From Bacteroidota bacterium (GTDB lineage Bacteria; Bacteroidota; Bacteroidia; Bacteroidales; ML635J-15): a stretch of DNA of 64,000 nt. The position numbers and the translations under genes were made by a program. Where the stretch lies: NCBI GenBank assembly GCA_029558535.1, contig JAKQEK010000014.1, positions 1 to 64,000 of the forward strand. The letters run 5' to 3'. Below, piece after piece: positions 44,803-54,482 of this stretch (positions within the stretch are counted from its first letter, which is position 1; every line of letters begins with the position of its first letter). The notes beneath the pieces were generated by a model, which did no database searches, was not told the DNA's origin, and saw only the letters and a program-made list of their open reading frames with translations.

Positions 44803-44822
44803 TAAGCTGAAAATTGAAAGAT

Positions 44823-46673
44823 ATGAAGAGCATATTACTAGTTTTCCTTATTGGGTTTATAAGTATATGGGGATTTTCTCAGGAGCTTAGTTTTACTGCA
44901 AATGGACCTGCTAAAGTGGGGCTAAATCAGAGTTTTCAAGTAAGTTATATGGTTAATGCAAAAGGCAGCAACCTCACGCTGGGTGATTATTCAGATTTCA
45001 AATTTGTGAATGGGCCATCAACCTCAACTAGCTCAAACACTCAGATCATTAACGGACAAGTATCAACAAGCGTTTCATATAGCTATACTTACGTATTTCA
45101 GCCTCAAAATACAGGGAAATTCACTATTGGTGGTGCTACTATAACAGTAAACGGAAAGCAATACACATCAAATTCTGTAACTATTGAGGTTCAAAAAGAT
45201 CCTGTACAAACTCAAAATAATAGACGAAATAATACTTACGACCCATTTGCTGATTTTTACAATCAAACTCAACCTCAAGTAAATAATACTCCAAAAGAAA
45301 TTACAAACGAAGATTTATTTGTACGAGTTGTTACTGATAAAACCAATCTTTATAAGGGGGAGCCTATTAACGCTGCAATCAAAATATACACTAAAGTAGA
45401 TTTGTCAGGTGTAAACGAAATAAAATTTCCCTCTTTTGATGCATTTTATGCCGAAGAATTAGAATCCGCAACAAGACTGAATTTCACAAGAGAAACCTAT
45501 AACGGACAAACTTACAATGTAGCTCTGATTAGAAGATACATATTATACCCCAGATATTCCGGCAATGTTACAATCGAATCTTGTGAAGTAGATTGTCAGG
45601 TCAGACAAGCCGTTTCGGGTGGAAATAATTTTTGGGCACAATTTTACGGCTATTACGAAACGGTACAGCGAAAAATTAAATCTCCCGAAGTTAACATCAG
45701 TGTTAAAAATCTACCCCCCGCATCAGATGATTTTAGCGGTGCAATAGGGACGTTTAATATTAAAATGACACAATCTGCAGATACGGTAAATATAAATGAT
45801 GCAGTTACATTCAAACTAGTTCTCAACGGAACCGGAAACTTCAATATGATTGAGATCCCCGATATTGTTTGGCCAAAGGAATTCGAAGTTTACGAGCCTG
45901 TGTCGTCTGATAATACAAACGTATCTACTGCAGGAGTCAGTGGCACCAAATCATGGGAATTTACTGTAATTCCAAGATATCCCGGAATATTTAAACTCGG
46001 CAAAATAAATTTTCAGTATTTTGATTCTTCTACAAAACAATACAAAACAATTAGTACCAACGATATTACACTTGCAGTAAGAAAAGATAAAAACGATACA
46101 AAATTCGGAGATACAGATTATGTTTATTCGCAAAAAAGCATTGAATATATTGGCGATGAAGATATAAGATTCATTAAAAATAACGATCTTAATCTTACAA
46201 AAAATTACACTCCAATTATTACTGATAGTTTCTTTAGCTTTTATTTCATCTTACCATTAACAGTTTTTATTCTGCTGGTAATCTTTTTAAGAAAGAAAAT
46301 AAAAGAAAATGCAGACATTGCCATGATGAAAGTAAAACATGCCGGCAAAGTGTCAAGAAAAAGACTAAAAAGAGCAAAGAAATTCATGGTTCAAAATAAT
46401 AAAACTGAATTTTATAAAGAAATTATCTCAGCTTTGTGGGGTTATGCAGGCGATAGACTTGGTATTGCAGTGGCAGATTTAACAAAAGACAAAGTATTAA
46501 ATGTTATGGAGGCTATAAAAACTGATCCCACACTTGCTACTAAATTAGTCGAAATAATTGACAAATGCGAATATGCTCACTTTGCTCCTAATTCTAAAGA
46601 AACAGAATTATCATATGTATATAAGGAAGCTGCTGATATTATAGAAGAACTTGAACAAAAATTAAAAGTATAA
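44823..46673 (+). CDS. batD: BatD-like protein (Bacteroidota aerotolerance operon)
   Basis: A signal peptide covers residues 1-19 (ending GFSQ). The periplasmic part has the BatD Ig-like repeats (FTANGPAKVGLNQSFQVSYMV, TGKFTIGGATITVNGK, PRYSGNVTIES and GIFKLGKINFQYFD), then a single membrane helix (about 470-490, FFSFYFILPLTVFILLVIF) and a basic cytoplasmic tail with helices. The family is implicated in oxygen tolerance and envelope assembly. The frame can also open at a TTG three codons upstream. It precedes batE by 32 bases. BatA, BatB and BatC are not in the window. Confidence 0.9.
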   Translation: MKSILLVFLIGFISIWGFSQELSFTANGPAKVGLNQSFQVSYMVNAKGSNLTLGDYSDFKFVNGPSTSTSSNTQIINGQVSTSVSYSYTYVFQPQNTGKFTIGGATITVNGKQYTSNSVTIEVQKDPVQTQNNRRNNTYDPFADFYNQTQPQVNNTPKEITNEDLFVRVVTDKTNLYKGEPINAAIKIYTKVDLSGVNEIKFPSFDAFYAEELESATRLNFTRETYNGQTYNVALIRRYILYPRYSGNVTIESCEVDCQVRQAVSGGNNFWAQFYGYYETVQRKIKSPEVNISVKNLPPASDDFSGAIGTFNIKMTQSADTVNINDAVTFKLVLNGTGNFNMIEIPDIVWPKEFEVYEPVSSDNTNVSTAGVSGTKSWEFTVIPRYPGIFKLGKINFQYFDSSTKQYKTISTNDITLAVRKDKNDTKFGDTDYVYSQKSIEYIGDEDIRFIKNNDLNLTKNYTPIITDSFFSFYFILPLTVFILLVIFLRKKIKENADIAMMKVKHAGKVSRKRLKRAKKFMVQNNKTEFYKEIISALWGYAGDRLGIAVADLTKDKVLNVMEAIKTDPTLATKLVEIIDKCEYAHFAPNSKETELSYVYKEAADIIEELEQKLKV

Positions 46674-46705
46674 AAATTAAAAAAAAATTATCAAAGTCAA
46701 AACAT

Positions 46706-47458
46706 ATGAAGAACATTACAATCACATTACTACTACTGATTATCGTACTTAATATTTTTGCAAATGATATTAAAACTGAGTCCGATTCTGCTCTTAATTA
46801 TTATCTTAATTCAGATTTCGAAAAAGCATTAGCAATATATGAAGATATAAATAGTAAAGGTTATTGTTCTGCTGACTTGTTTTTTAATATGGGAAATTGT
46901 TATTACAATTTGGGTGATCTGGCAAATGCTATATATTTTTATGAAAAAGCAATTGTTTTAAACCCATCTGACGAAGATATACTTCATAATTTACAAATAG
47001 CAAATTCTAAAATTAAAAACAAGACAGATATTGTTCCTGAAGTGTTTTATTTGCGTTGGTATAAAAGCATTGTTTCTTTATTTAGTACTGATAAATGGGC
47101 AATCTTAAGTATTATATTTTTCATTCTTTGCTTGGGAACAATTTCATTGTATCTGTTTTCAAAAAGAATTATTCTGCGGAAAACCGGATTTTATTCAGCA
47201 ATTTTATTGTTCATTTTATCAATTTTTAGTCTTATTTTTTCTATAGGTCAAGCAAAGTTGATTACTAATAACAATTTCGCAATTATTTTTGAAACAAGTC
47301 TTGTCAAATCAGGGCCTTCGGATGAGAGTACAAATCTTTTTGAAGTTAATGAAGGACTAAAAGTTGAGATTACAGATTCGCTGAACTCTTGGTATAACGT
47401 AAAACTTGCAGATGGCAAACAAGGTTGGATAATTGCCGAAAATGTTAAAAAAATATAG
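46706..47458 (+). CDS. batE: BatE-like protein: TPR, two membrane helices, SH3
   Basis: A short signal peptide is followed by TPR repeats (about 25-105; FEKALAIYEDIN, FNMGNCYYNLGDLANAIYFYEKAI), then two membrane helices (about 130-150 and 160-180), and a C-terminal bacterial SH3 domain (about 190-250; SGPSDESTNLFEVNEGLKVEI). This is the layout of BatE. It follows batD with 32 bases between, so one operon. The lipoprotein and DUF456 genes lie downstream after a 117-base gap. Confidence 0.86.
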   Translation: MKNITITLLLLIIVLNIFANDIKTESDSALNYYLNSDFEKALAIYEDINSKGYCSADLFFNMGNCYYNLGDLANAIYFYEKAIVLNPSDEDILHNLQIANSKIKNKTDIVPEVFYLRWYKSIVSLFSTDKWAILSIIFFILCLGTISLYLFSKRIILRKTGFYSAILLFILSIFSLIFSIGQAKLITNNNFAIIFETSLVKSGPSDESTNLFEVNEGLKVEITDSLNSWYNVKLADGKQGWIIAENVKKI

Positions 47459-47575
47459 GTTTCTAAATTAAGCATAAAAATTGCTACTCAACCAAAAATA
47501 CGAAAATGTCAGCAATGATATCTATCTCATATTAAATTTTGGAATATCTTTGCTTTACAATTAAAATGAAAAAAG

Positions 47576-47995
47576 ATGAAAATAATTCTGCTAGCTGTTA
47601 TATCTGTTCTTATTTTGCAATCATGCAGTTTATTGTATTACAATCCCTGCAAAAGTTATATTAGTGACGATATTACTTTCAGGGCATATTCCGAAGCTAG
47701 CAGTACAAATGAGCAATTTGCCGAAGAAAAAGCACTACTTATTGCAAAGACTGATATAGCCGAAAACGTTGATAATTATATTGTAAGTAAATATGGTCAT
47801 CAAACATTTTTACATGATCCGGAATACGAAAATAAAATTTCAATAGTCCGAAAAACAGTTCTTAATAACATTAACATCGTCTGTTCTAAAACTATTGTCA
47901 AAAAAGGAATGTATAAGTCATATATTGCAATAGAAATATCGAAGGAAGACATTGACAAAGAAGTAACCCGTAAGCTAAAAGAACAAACTGACTGA
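47576..47995 (+). CDS. Small lipoprotein, 139 aa
   Basis: A lipobox LQSC ends the signal sequence at Cys17, so it is probably a lipoprotein modified by Lgt. The mature part is helical and charged (FAEEKALLIAKTDIAENVDNY), reminiscent of LPP20-type lipoproteins that contain a repeated alanine/aspartate helix; a firm family call is not possible. It ends one base before the DUF456 start. Confidence 0.65.
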   Translation: MKIILLAVISVLILQSCSLLYYNPCKSYISDDITFRAYSEASSTNEQFAEEKALLIAKTDIAENVDNYIVSKYGHQTFLHDPEYENKISIVRKTVLNNINIVCSKTIVKKGMYKSYIAIEISKEDIDKEVTRKLKEQTD

Positions 47996-47996
47996 T

Positions 47997-48512
47997 ATGG
48001 ATATTGCATTGCTAATAATAGGACTTATTTTTATTATTGCCGGACTTATAGGTTGTATATTACCTGTAATACCTGGTCCTCCCCTGAGTTACATTGGACT
48101 TTTATTGTTACATTTTACCAGCAAAGCAGACATTACAACCTTCACTCTAATATTAACTGCAGTTTTAGCCATTGTAGCGACTATTCTTGACTATATTGTG
48201 CCTGTTTGGGGTACTAAAAAAGCAGGTGGTTCAAAATGGGGAACTCGTGGAAGCGGAATTGGACTTATATTCGGGCTATTCTTTTCACCTATAGGTATTT
48301 TTGTCGGACCTTTTCTGGGTGCTTTGGCCGGCGAATTGCTATTTCATTATTACCATAAAAAAGACCCTACTGATAATGCGAAATTCGAAAAATCTCTAAA
48401 AGCAGCTTTTGGTTCATTTCTAGGATTAATGTTTGGAGTTGTGCTAAAAATTATAATATCCTGCTTTATTGCTTTTCTGTTTGTTAAGGAAGCTATAATC
48501 GGTTTTTTCTAA
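47997..48512 (+). CDS. DUF456 family membrane protein
   Basis: The family signature GCILPVIPGPPLSYIGLLLLHF is present, with further helices including GTKKAGGSKWGTRGSGIGLIFGLFFSPIGIFVGPFLGA-type blocks and a C-terminal helix. It has about five membrane helices. DUF456 proteins have no known role. It starts one base after the lipoprotein stop and ends next to the stop of the convergent rsmD. Confidence 0.83.
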   Translation: MDIALLIIGLIFIIAGLIGCILPVIPGPPLSYIGLLLLHFTSKADITTFTLILTAVLAIVATILDYIVPVWGTKKAGGSKWGTRGSGIGLIFGLFFSPIGIFVGPFLGALAGELLFHYYHKKDPTDNAKFEKSLKAAFGSFLGLMFGVVLKIIISCFIAFLFVKEAIIGFF

Positions 48513-49052
48513 TCAATCTTCTGTTTCAAAAAAGCTAAAATGCACAGATCCATATTTTTTAGTCATACTAAAATATGGAAAATTTGAAAAGTCATTTTTC
48601 TCGGAATGCTCAATAACAAGCAAAGAAGCATTAGACAAAATCTTGTTTTTAAATACAGAATGGTATATTTCTTCAATGTTTAACAAATCATAAGGTGGGT
48701 CTGCAAAAATAATATCAAATTTTTTGTTACAAGAATTGAGATATCTGAATGCATCCGATTTTACTACAACTGCGTTATTGTGATCCAAGTTTTCTAATTG
48801 TTTTTCAATAAATTTTGCATGATTAAAATTGCTTTCAACCGCAATAAGCGACTTTACTCCTCTACTGACAAATTCGTATGATATACTTCCTGTACCGCTA
48901 AACAGATCAAGCACGTCAATATTTTCAAAATTATACAAATTGTTAAGGATATTGAACAAAGCCTCTTTAGCAAAATCTGTCGTTGGTCTGGCTTTAAAAT
49001 TTGAAGGAGGATTAAACAACTTTCCTCTATACTTACCGCCTATAATCCGCAT
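48513..49052 (-). CDS. rsmD: 16S rRNA (guanine(966)-N(2))-methyltransferase
   Basis: RsmD methylates G966 of 16S rRNA. The N-terminus MRIIGGKYRGKLFNPP and RPTTDFAKEALFNIL are family-specific. The SAM site is DLFSGTGSISYEFVSRG and the catalytic FADPPYDL follows. Length 179 is standard. It starts immediately after the DUF3822 gene, as often in Bacteroidota. Confidence 0.94.
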   Translation of the reverse strand: MRIIGGKYRGKLFNPPSNFKARPTTDFAKEALFNILNNLYNFENIDVLDLFSGTGSISYEFVSRGVKSLIAVESNFNHAKFIEKQLENLDHNNAVVVKSDAFRYLNSCNKKFDIIFADPPYDLLNIEEIYHSVFKNKILSNASLLVIEHSEKNDFSNFPYFSMTKKYGSVHFSFFETED

Positions 49053-49053
49053 A

Positions 49054-49920
49054 TTAGAAATTTAAAAAATTATAAAAATAATGCGGAGCTATCTCTTGAA
49101 AACGATAGAAATAGTTATAATCGGTGTTTTGTGATTCAAAATATACCTGTGAAACAAATTTCTTCAAATTAATAATCGCAGAGTTATCAGAATCAATAAA
49201 ACCTGATAATACTAGTTCAGTTTCTGATTGTGATAATTTCAATTTGTCAAAAACATTTATTAAAAAATATAAAATATCATTACTTGTAGTGTAGCTAAAA
49301 ACATTAAATAACTTAATACCTGCTTTATTTAACACCAACAATTCGAAGTAATCATCAAAAACCTGAACAAAAATTTTTGCATTAGTTTGATTTTCATCAA
49401 GAATATTTTGAGTAAAATGTGATTCAATAAACGTGTGTGACGATGGATACAGTTTACAATCCGGGAACAATGCTTTTATTTTATCATTTAAGCTCCTATT
49501 TATCGGAAAAACGACATAGTTTTCTGATTTTTCCAAATGTGAATAAAGCACCTCACAAGATTCATCAGGTTCAAAATTAAGTTCCCAAATATTATTTTCT
49601 GAACCCGGACTGAACAACACATCAGGCACTATTGTCTGACGTGAATCAGAAATAACTACTAAAATTGAATTAAAAACCTTTCCCAAAAGATTTTCCTTTT
49701 TCAAATATTTCTCAGTTTCATCAAGAATTTTACGTTTATTTTGAAATTTATAAGAGTGAAGGGCAATAAATTTATTTTCTTCAACAAGTTTCAGAGAAAA
49801 AGAAAGTCCATTTTGCGTTAACAAAATGGACAAATTTAATTTTGAACTATCGTAATTGTTTGAATCGAAATCTTTTATACTAACATTTTTCATGAGAATA
49901 TTATTCCCAATTACCGGCAT
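49054..49920 (-). CDS. DUF3822 family protein
   Basis: The sequence has the actin-like or pilM-like strand pattern of DUF3822, LSILLTQNGLSFSLKL and ALHSYKF, found only in Bacteroidota next to rsmD. It is soluble and lacks a clear catalytic motif. The start may be at Met10 (49893), which would avoid a 20-base overlap with the upstream gene. Function unknown. Confidence 0.82.
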   Translation of the reverse strand: MPVIGNNILMKNVSIKDFDSNNYDSSKLNLSILLTQNGLSFSLKLVEENKFIALHSYKFQNKRKILDETEKYLKKENLLGKVFNSILVVISDSRQTIVPDVLFSPGSENNIWELNFEPDESCEVLYSHLEKSENYVVFPINRSLNDKIKALFPDCKLYPSSHTFIESHFTQNILDENQTNAKIFVQVFDDYFELLVLNKAGIKLFNVFSYTTSNDILYFLINVFDKLKLSQSETELVLSGFIDSDNSAIINLKKFVSQVYFESQNTDYNYFYRFQEIAPHYFYNFLNF

Positions 49921-50518
49921 TGTTATTTGCCTCTGTTAGACTACCTACTTTTAAGCAGGTATCCTTTTTACTTGCATTATAATTTATAATATATTGTCTT
50001 TCTAAACCATCAAGAATATCAAAATTCAAAGCATAACATTGAAATACTTTTACTGAAACTCCTGATCCGGTCATTACCGAATTAGTATCCATTATAAACT
50101 CACATTTTGTTCCAGTAGGTACATACCTTAAATCTTCAATTGGATATTTAATATGTTTGAATAATGAATCAATAATAGGAATATAAAATGTATCTCTGGA
50201 AATAATTCCCAGCTTCAAAGCTTCTTTTTCTGTCAATGAATCCGGAACAAAGCCAATAGCTCTTACAACTCTAATATCTTCTGTTTTAATAAACTGAATT
50301 AAAGTATCAAATGATGGAGTATAGAATCCGGTTATTTCTTTATATGTAACCTGAGCAGTTCTAATATCTTTCAACTTTTCAATTGTCTGATTAAATCGCT
50401 TAACTCTCTCATGTTCAAATTTTATAGGTTTATTAATCCCATAAACAATATAGTAAGCCAAGATAATGACAACCGCTAACAATACTACTTTAATAATAAT
50501 CCCAACTGTTTTATTCAT
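49901..50518 (-). CDS. Hypothetical single-helix protein upstream of DUF3822
   Basis: A membrane helix (about 6-28, IIIKVVLLAVVIILAYYIVY) is followed by a coiled helix and a soluble domain of about 175 residues with no family I can name (TQAVTYKEITGFYTPSFDTL-like). The longer frame begins 16 residues upstream, but a -7 box at 50544-50551 lies in it, so the ATG at 50518 is chosen. Together with DUF3822 and rsmD it forms a probable operon. Confidence 0.68.
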   Translation of the reverse strand: MNKTVGIIIKVVLLAVVIILAYYIVYGINKPIKFEHERVKRFNQTIEKLKDIRTAQVTYKEITGFYTPSFDTLIQFIKTEDIRVVRAIGFVPDSLTEKEALKLGIISRDTFYIPIIDSLFKHIKYPIEDLRYVPTGTKCEFIMDTNSVMTGSGVSVKVFQCYALNFDILDGLERQYIINYNASKKDTCLKVGSLTEANNNAGNWE

Positions 50519-50543
50519 TATTAGAAATTTTAATTTTACTTTG

Positions 50544-50551
50544 CAAAAATA
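50544..50551 (-). promoter_or_regulatory. -7 box for the operon to rsmD; decides the start
   Basis: The minus strand reads TATTTTTG, 26 bases upstream of the ATG at 50518, inside the longer frame. Confidence 0.5.
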
Positions 50552-50599
50552 AATTATTTTTTTCAAAAATAAGACAATTTTAATCTTAAAAAAAATTAA

Positions 50600-52030
50600 A
50601 TGTCTGAAAAGTTTTTCAACAATCAGTTAATCAATAAAATCGGATATATTCCAACAGATGGACAAACGATAGCTACAGATAATTTATTACAATTTCTATT
50701 TGACAAGGAAAAATTTTGTGTATTTCTTTTAAAAGGATATGCAGGAACAGGAAAGACAACGCTTATATCAGCTTTGATAAGAACTCTTTCTGATATAAAA
50801 ATAAATACTATCTTACTTGCTCCTACCGGGCGTGCTGCTAAAGTTTTATCTAATTATTCAGGCAAAAAAGCATATACTATACACAAATGTATTTATCGAA
50901 AAGAATCAACAAAAGCAACAGATTCGGATTTCTCGATAAATTACAACAAGAATAAAGATACTGTTTTTATAGTTGACGAGGCTTCGATGATTGGAAATAT
51001 AGATACAGGTAACAGTATTTTTGGAAGCGGACGTTTATTGGATGATTTATTATCATTTGTTTTTAATGACAATAACTGTCGTTTAATTTTAGTAGGCGAC
51101 ACTGCTCAGTTGCCACCGATCGGCACAAATCAAAGTCCGGCGATGGATATTAAATACCTTGAAGGAGCAGGGATGAAAGTTTACACATCTGAACTTTCAG
51201 AAGTAGTAAGACAAACAGCAGAATCAGGAATTCTTATTAATGCTACTCGAGTAAGAGAAAATCTTTCATCCGAAAATTTTAATTTTCCTAAATTCAGTCT
51301 TAAAGGATTTTCAGATATTGTTAAAATTTCAGGAGCAGATATCCTCGACGAACTCGACAATTGTTACTCTAAATATGGCAGCCACGAGGCAAAAGTAATT
51401 TGTCGCAGCAATAAAAATGCAAATAAATACAATATGGGAATTCGCAATCGTATTCTTTGGAAAGAAGAAGAAATTACGAATGGTGATTTGCTGATGATTG
51501 TAAAAAATAATTATAATTGGTTGCCCGAGAATTCTGAAATTGACTTTATTGCTAACGGCGACATTATAGAAGTTGTACGAGTTGGCAAAAAGTATGAATT
51601 ATTTGATCATCGCTATGTTGATTTAACAATTAGATTTATTGATTTCCCAGAGCTAGAGATAGATGTCAAAGCTATTTTGGATACCTTAAGCAGCGATTTA
51701 CCTGCAATGGATGCAGAGTATCACAAAATACTTTACAATCTACTTCAAATTGATTATGCAGATATTACTGACAGTAAAAAACGCCACGAAGCTATTTTAG
51801 CCGATCCATATTTTAATGCTTTGCAAATAAAATTTGCCTATGCCCTTACATGCCACAAATCGCAAGGTGGACAATGGGCGGCAGTTTTTGTTGACCATGG
51901 CTGGCTAAACAAAGACGAAATGTCCGAACAAAACAAATACGAATTCCTGCGATGGCTCTACACCGCCATTACCCGCGCTACCGAAAAACTGTATTTGGTA
52001 AATTTTGACAAAGAGTTTTTGGAAGATTAG
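50600..52030 (+). CDS. RecD-like superfamily 1 helicase
   Basis: Motif I is LKGYAGTGKTTLISALI, motif Ia LLAPTGRAAKVLS, motif II FIVDEASMIGN, motif III LILVGDTAQLPPIG, and the C-terminal motifs LTCHKSQGGQWAAV and LYTAITRATEKLYLVNF are intact. It is the single-chain, about 476-residue RecD-like form common in Bacteroidota and probably acts in DNA end or recombination processing. There is no RecB or RecC neighbour. It is divergent from the rsmD operon, sharing a short intergenic region. Confidence 0.9.
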   Translation: MSEKFFNNQLINKIGYIPTDGQTIATDNLLQFLFDKEKFCVFLLKGYAGTGKTTLISALIRTLSDIKINTILLAPTGRAAKVLSNYSGKKAYTIHKCIYRKESTKATDSDFSINYNKNKDTVFIVDEASMIGNIDTGNSIFGSGRLLDDLLSFVFNDNNCRLILVGDTAQLPPIGTNQSPAMDIKYLEGAGMKVYTSELSEVVRQTAESGILINATRVRENLSSENFNFPKFSLKGFSDIVKISGADILDELDNCYSKYGSHEAKVICRSNKNANKYNMGIRNRILWKEEEITNGDLLMIVKNNYNWLPENSEIDFIANGDIIEVVRVGKKYELFDHRYVDLTIRFIDFPELEIDVKAILDTLSSDLPAMDAEYHKILYNLLQIDYADITDSKKRHEAILADPYFNALQIKFAYALTCHKSQGGQWAAVFVDHGWLNKDEMSEQNKYEFLRWLYTAITRATEKLYLVNFDKEFLED

Positions 52031-52120
52031 TACACTAATATACTCTGTACGTACCGAACATAAGAATTTATTTTACGTACAGATTTTGTGAATGAGAAAA
52101 ATTATGGTGTAAAAATCTTG

Positions 52121-52907
52121 TCAAAATATCAAATTGAATCCCTTTTTTGAATTTTGAAACTTTTCAATTTCATTTTTGAAGAATTTTATTTGTTGTGAGC
52201 TGGTGAAATCTCTGAATATTTTCAAATCCTCATTTTCCTCTGTCTTATTTAGAGCATCAATATATTCAAGTCTGTCTTCGGTAAAAATCTTTACAAAAGG
52301 TTGATTAAAATACATTAAAATGTAATTCATAATTAGTCGAGATAGCCGTCCGTTTCCATCGGCAAAAGGGTGTATATTGACAAGATTGTAATGAGCATCT
52401 GATGCCAGATTTAATACATCATCATCATCTAAATTTTGCCCAAGTTTTGTGTTGATATTAGAAATAAATTCGACAACTAAGTCCGGCACTTTCTTATAAT
52501 CTAGGAAAATATTTTTTATCAACATAAACCTGCGCTAAACGAAAATCTCCTTTAGATGTATCAAAATTCCCAGCTACGGAACTAGCCAAAGCACCGGTAT
52601 TTTTCATCAAAATAGATTGTGTCTCCTTTATCATCTCAACAGATAGTTTAGTTTTTAATGCAGCTTTATCCTTTAAAAACATAAAAGCATTATAATGATC
52701 TTTTACCATCAAATGGTCTGATAGTGGTTTTCCTTTTGCGGTAATATCTTTATCCAATAAAATTCTTGTGTCTGTCTCAGATAAAGAACAGCCTTCTATT
52801 TTTACAGAGTGATATATAATGAAAAAAATAGAAAACTTTTCGTAATCTATGACTTGATCCAAATTTAGATTAAAATATTCCCCTCTATATTTTTGAATCT
52901 CGTTCAT
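52121..52907 (-). pseudogene. Fic family gene split by a frameshift in an A6 run
   Basis: Two overlapping minus-strand frames form one Fic protein. The first (52494-52907) holds the N-terminal part with the inhibitory motif SVKIEG and ends FRLAQVYVDKKYFPRL; the second (52121-52525) carries NIFLDYKKVP and the catalytic HPFADGNGRLSR. The switch lies at a run of six A (about 52511-52517). Deleting one A would give a continuous protein of about 261 residues. It may be a sequencing error, phase-variable slippage or real decay. Upstream on the same strand is the LplA-like gene. No promoter box is clear. Confidence 0.75.
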
Positions 52908-52944
52908 TACTCTTACCAGTCTATTTTTAGATTATCTTTCGCAT

Positions 52945-53532
52945 TTATTCAATATCTCTCTTCAATTTTTCGACATCAATTGTATATCCTTGCTCGTTTA
53001 AAGATGTAATAAACTCCTCGTGTTTTCGATTTTTGCGATATTCTGGTTCGGTTTTAGGATGCTTAAGAAATTGAGCAATATAATTTGGATTTTCGGCGAG
53101 ATTTACCACTGCATGAAAAAACAAAAAATCTTTTCCCTTATACATTGATGAACCCACAATTTTTCTTCCATTTAAAACTATATCGGATATTCCCTGAATG
53201 CTAAGACCTTCGACATTTTGTTTTTGCAGAGCTATTATGATTTTCATATTGCAATCATGAAAAAAAGATTTGATAGCAGTTAAATCATGCTCACGAGATA
53301 TCATCGATACTATTACAGTTTTTGGGGTTAGAACTACCGAATGTCCTCCACTAGGTCGCTGCATGATGATTGCATTTTCTTGCTTTGCATTTTCAATTTC
53401 AACAGCATCGTCAATACTATCGCGTTGACCAAGGATAATATAGGTTTTGTCCGGCTTCCAAACCAATATTTCTTGTCCTTGTCCGTCAAATAAACTATTG
53501 TCGGGAAGATTGTATGATTGTAAAATATTCAT
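52945..53532 (-). CDS. Lipoate-protein ligase A-like / LplA family protein
   Basis: The biotin/lipoate ligase fold shows GQRDSIDDAVEIENA, MQRPSGGHSVVLTPKTVIVS (usually RRPSGGGAV) and SDIVLNGRKIVGSSMYKGK, which is the lipoate-adenylate region with the key Lys. At 195 residues it lacks the C-terminal accessory domain of E. coli LplA. It may scavenge lipoate or transfer octanoyl groups. A link to the nearby 2-oxoacid dehydrogenase operon, whose E2 needs lipoate, is plausible. Confidence 0.8.
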   Translation of the reverse strand: MNILQSYNLPDNSLFDGQGQEILVWKPDKTYIILGQRDSIDDAVEIENAKQENAIIMQRPSGGHSVVLTPKTVIVSMISREHDLTAIKSFFHDCNMKIIIALQKQNVEGLSIQGISDIVLNGRKIVGSSMYKGKDFLFFHAVVNLAENPNYIAQFLKHPKTEPEYRKNRKHEEFITSLNEQGYTIDVEKLKRDIE

Positions 53533-53768
53533 ATTGTAAAACTAGTTTTTTTTTGCAAAATATTCCAACAAAACACACAGAAAATTGGTGAATTGATAAT
53601 CTGTAATATTTGTAGTCAGTTTACAAAAACTGATTACTTATAACAAAAAACAGATTAAAGATTTTCACTAAATTCTTGGATTTTGATTTACAATAAACGA
53701 AATAAAATTAGACGATTTTCTTTCATAAAATTAAATAATATTCGCTAAATTGCCTAAAAAAAAAAGCT

Positions 53769-54482
53769 ATGTTACTAAAAATTTTAAGTCTATTGTTTTT
53801 TGCATTGATGATATATGTAAACTATCTTGCAAATGCTTTACCAATTAACGGATTATCAACCGGTGCAGTATCAAATGCCTACCCTAACCTATTCGCGCCT
53901 GCCGGATTAACTTTCTCAATTTGGGGTATTATCTATTTATTATTGGCAATTGTCAGTATAATGTTTTTCTTTGATTCCAATAAGGAGATTTTACAAAAAG
54001 TTTCATCGTTTTTTATTATCAGCTCAGCATTAAACAGTTTGTGGATTTTTGCATGGCATTACCAAAAGTTCGGTTTATCTGTTGTAATAATGTTGCTATT
54101 GCTAGCTTATTTGATTATTATTAATCATAAGCTAAGCAGTTCCCCGAATAGTATTTTCAAGGCTGCATTTGGAATTTACCTGGGCTGGATTTGCATTGCC
54201 ACAATTGCCAATGTAACTGTATGGCTTGTTAGTTTAAATTGGTCAGGTTTTGGCATTTCGCAAGAGCTTTGGACAAGCATTTTAATAGCAATTGGACTTG
54301 GAATAACAATCGCCGCTGTAATTAAATTCAATAATCCATTTTTAGCAGCTTCTGTAATTTGGGCTTTTATTGGGATTGCAATAAAACAGCACGGGAATTC
54401 AAATCTTGTATTTATTGCAGCAATTGTTGGGGTTGTTGTGATTTTGATTACGGTGGCTTCGAGACAATTTTATCAGCCTTAA
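53769..54482 (+). CDS. TspO/MBR-like tryptophan-rich membrane protein
   Basis: Seven or so hydrophobic segments with Trp-rich loops (FSIWGIIYLLLAIVS, NSLWIFAWHYQKFG, YLGWICIATIANVTVWL) match the extended TspO-type family of Bacteroidota and plants. Ligand unknown; TspO proteins bind porphyrins and related compounds. The stop codon lies within the first of two 46-base hairpin repeats (54461-54583). Confidence 0.72.
   Translation: MLLKILSLLFFALMIYVNYLANALPINGLSTGAVSNAYPNLFAPAGLTFSIWGIIYLLLAIVSIMFFFDSNKEILQKVSSFFIISSALNSLWIFAWHYQKFGLSVVIMLLLLAYLIIINHKLSSSPNSIFKAAFGIYLGWICIATIANVTVWLVSLNWSGFGISQELWTSILIAIGLGITIAAVIKFNNPFLAASVIWAFIGIAIKQHGNSNLVFIAAIVGVVVILITVASRQFYQP

Noticed and set aside
52494-52525. 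Programmed -1 frameshift in the fic gene
   Set aside because: Reaching the second frame needs a +1 shift or a deleted A, and no X XXY YYZ heptamer is in the right phase.
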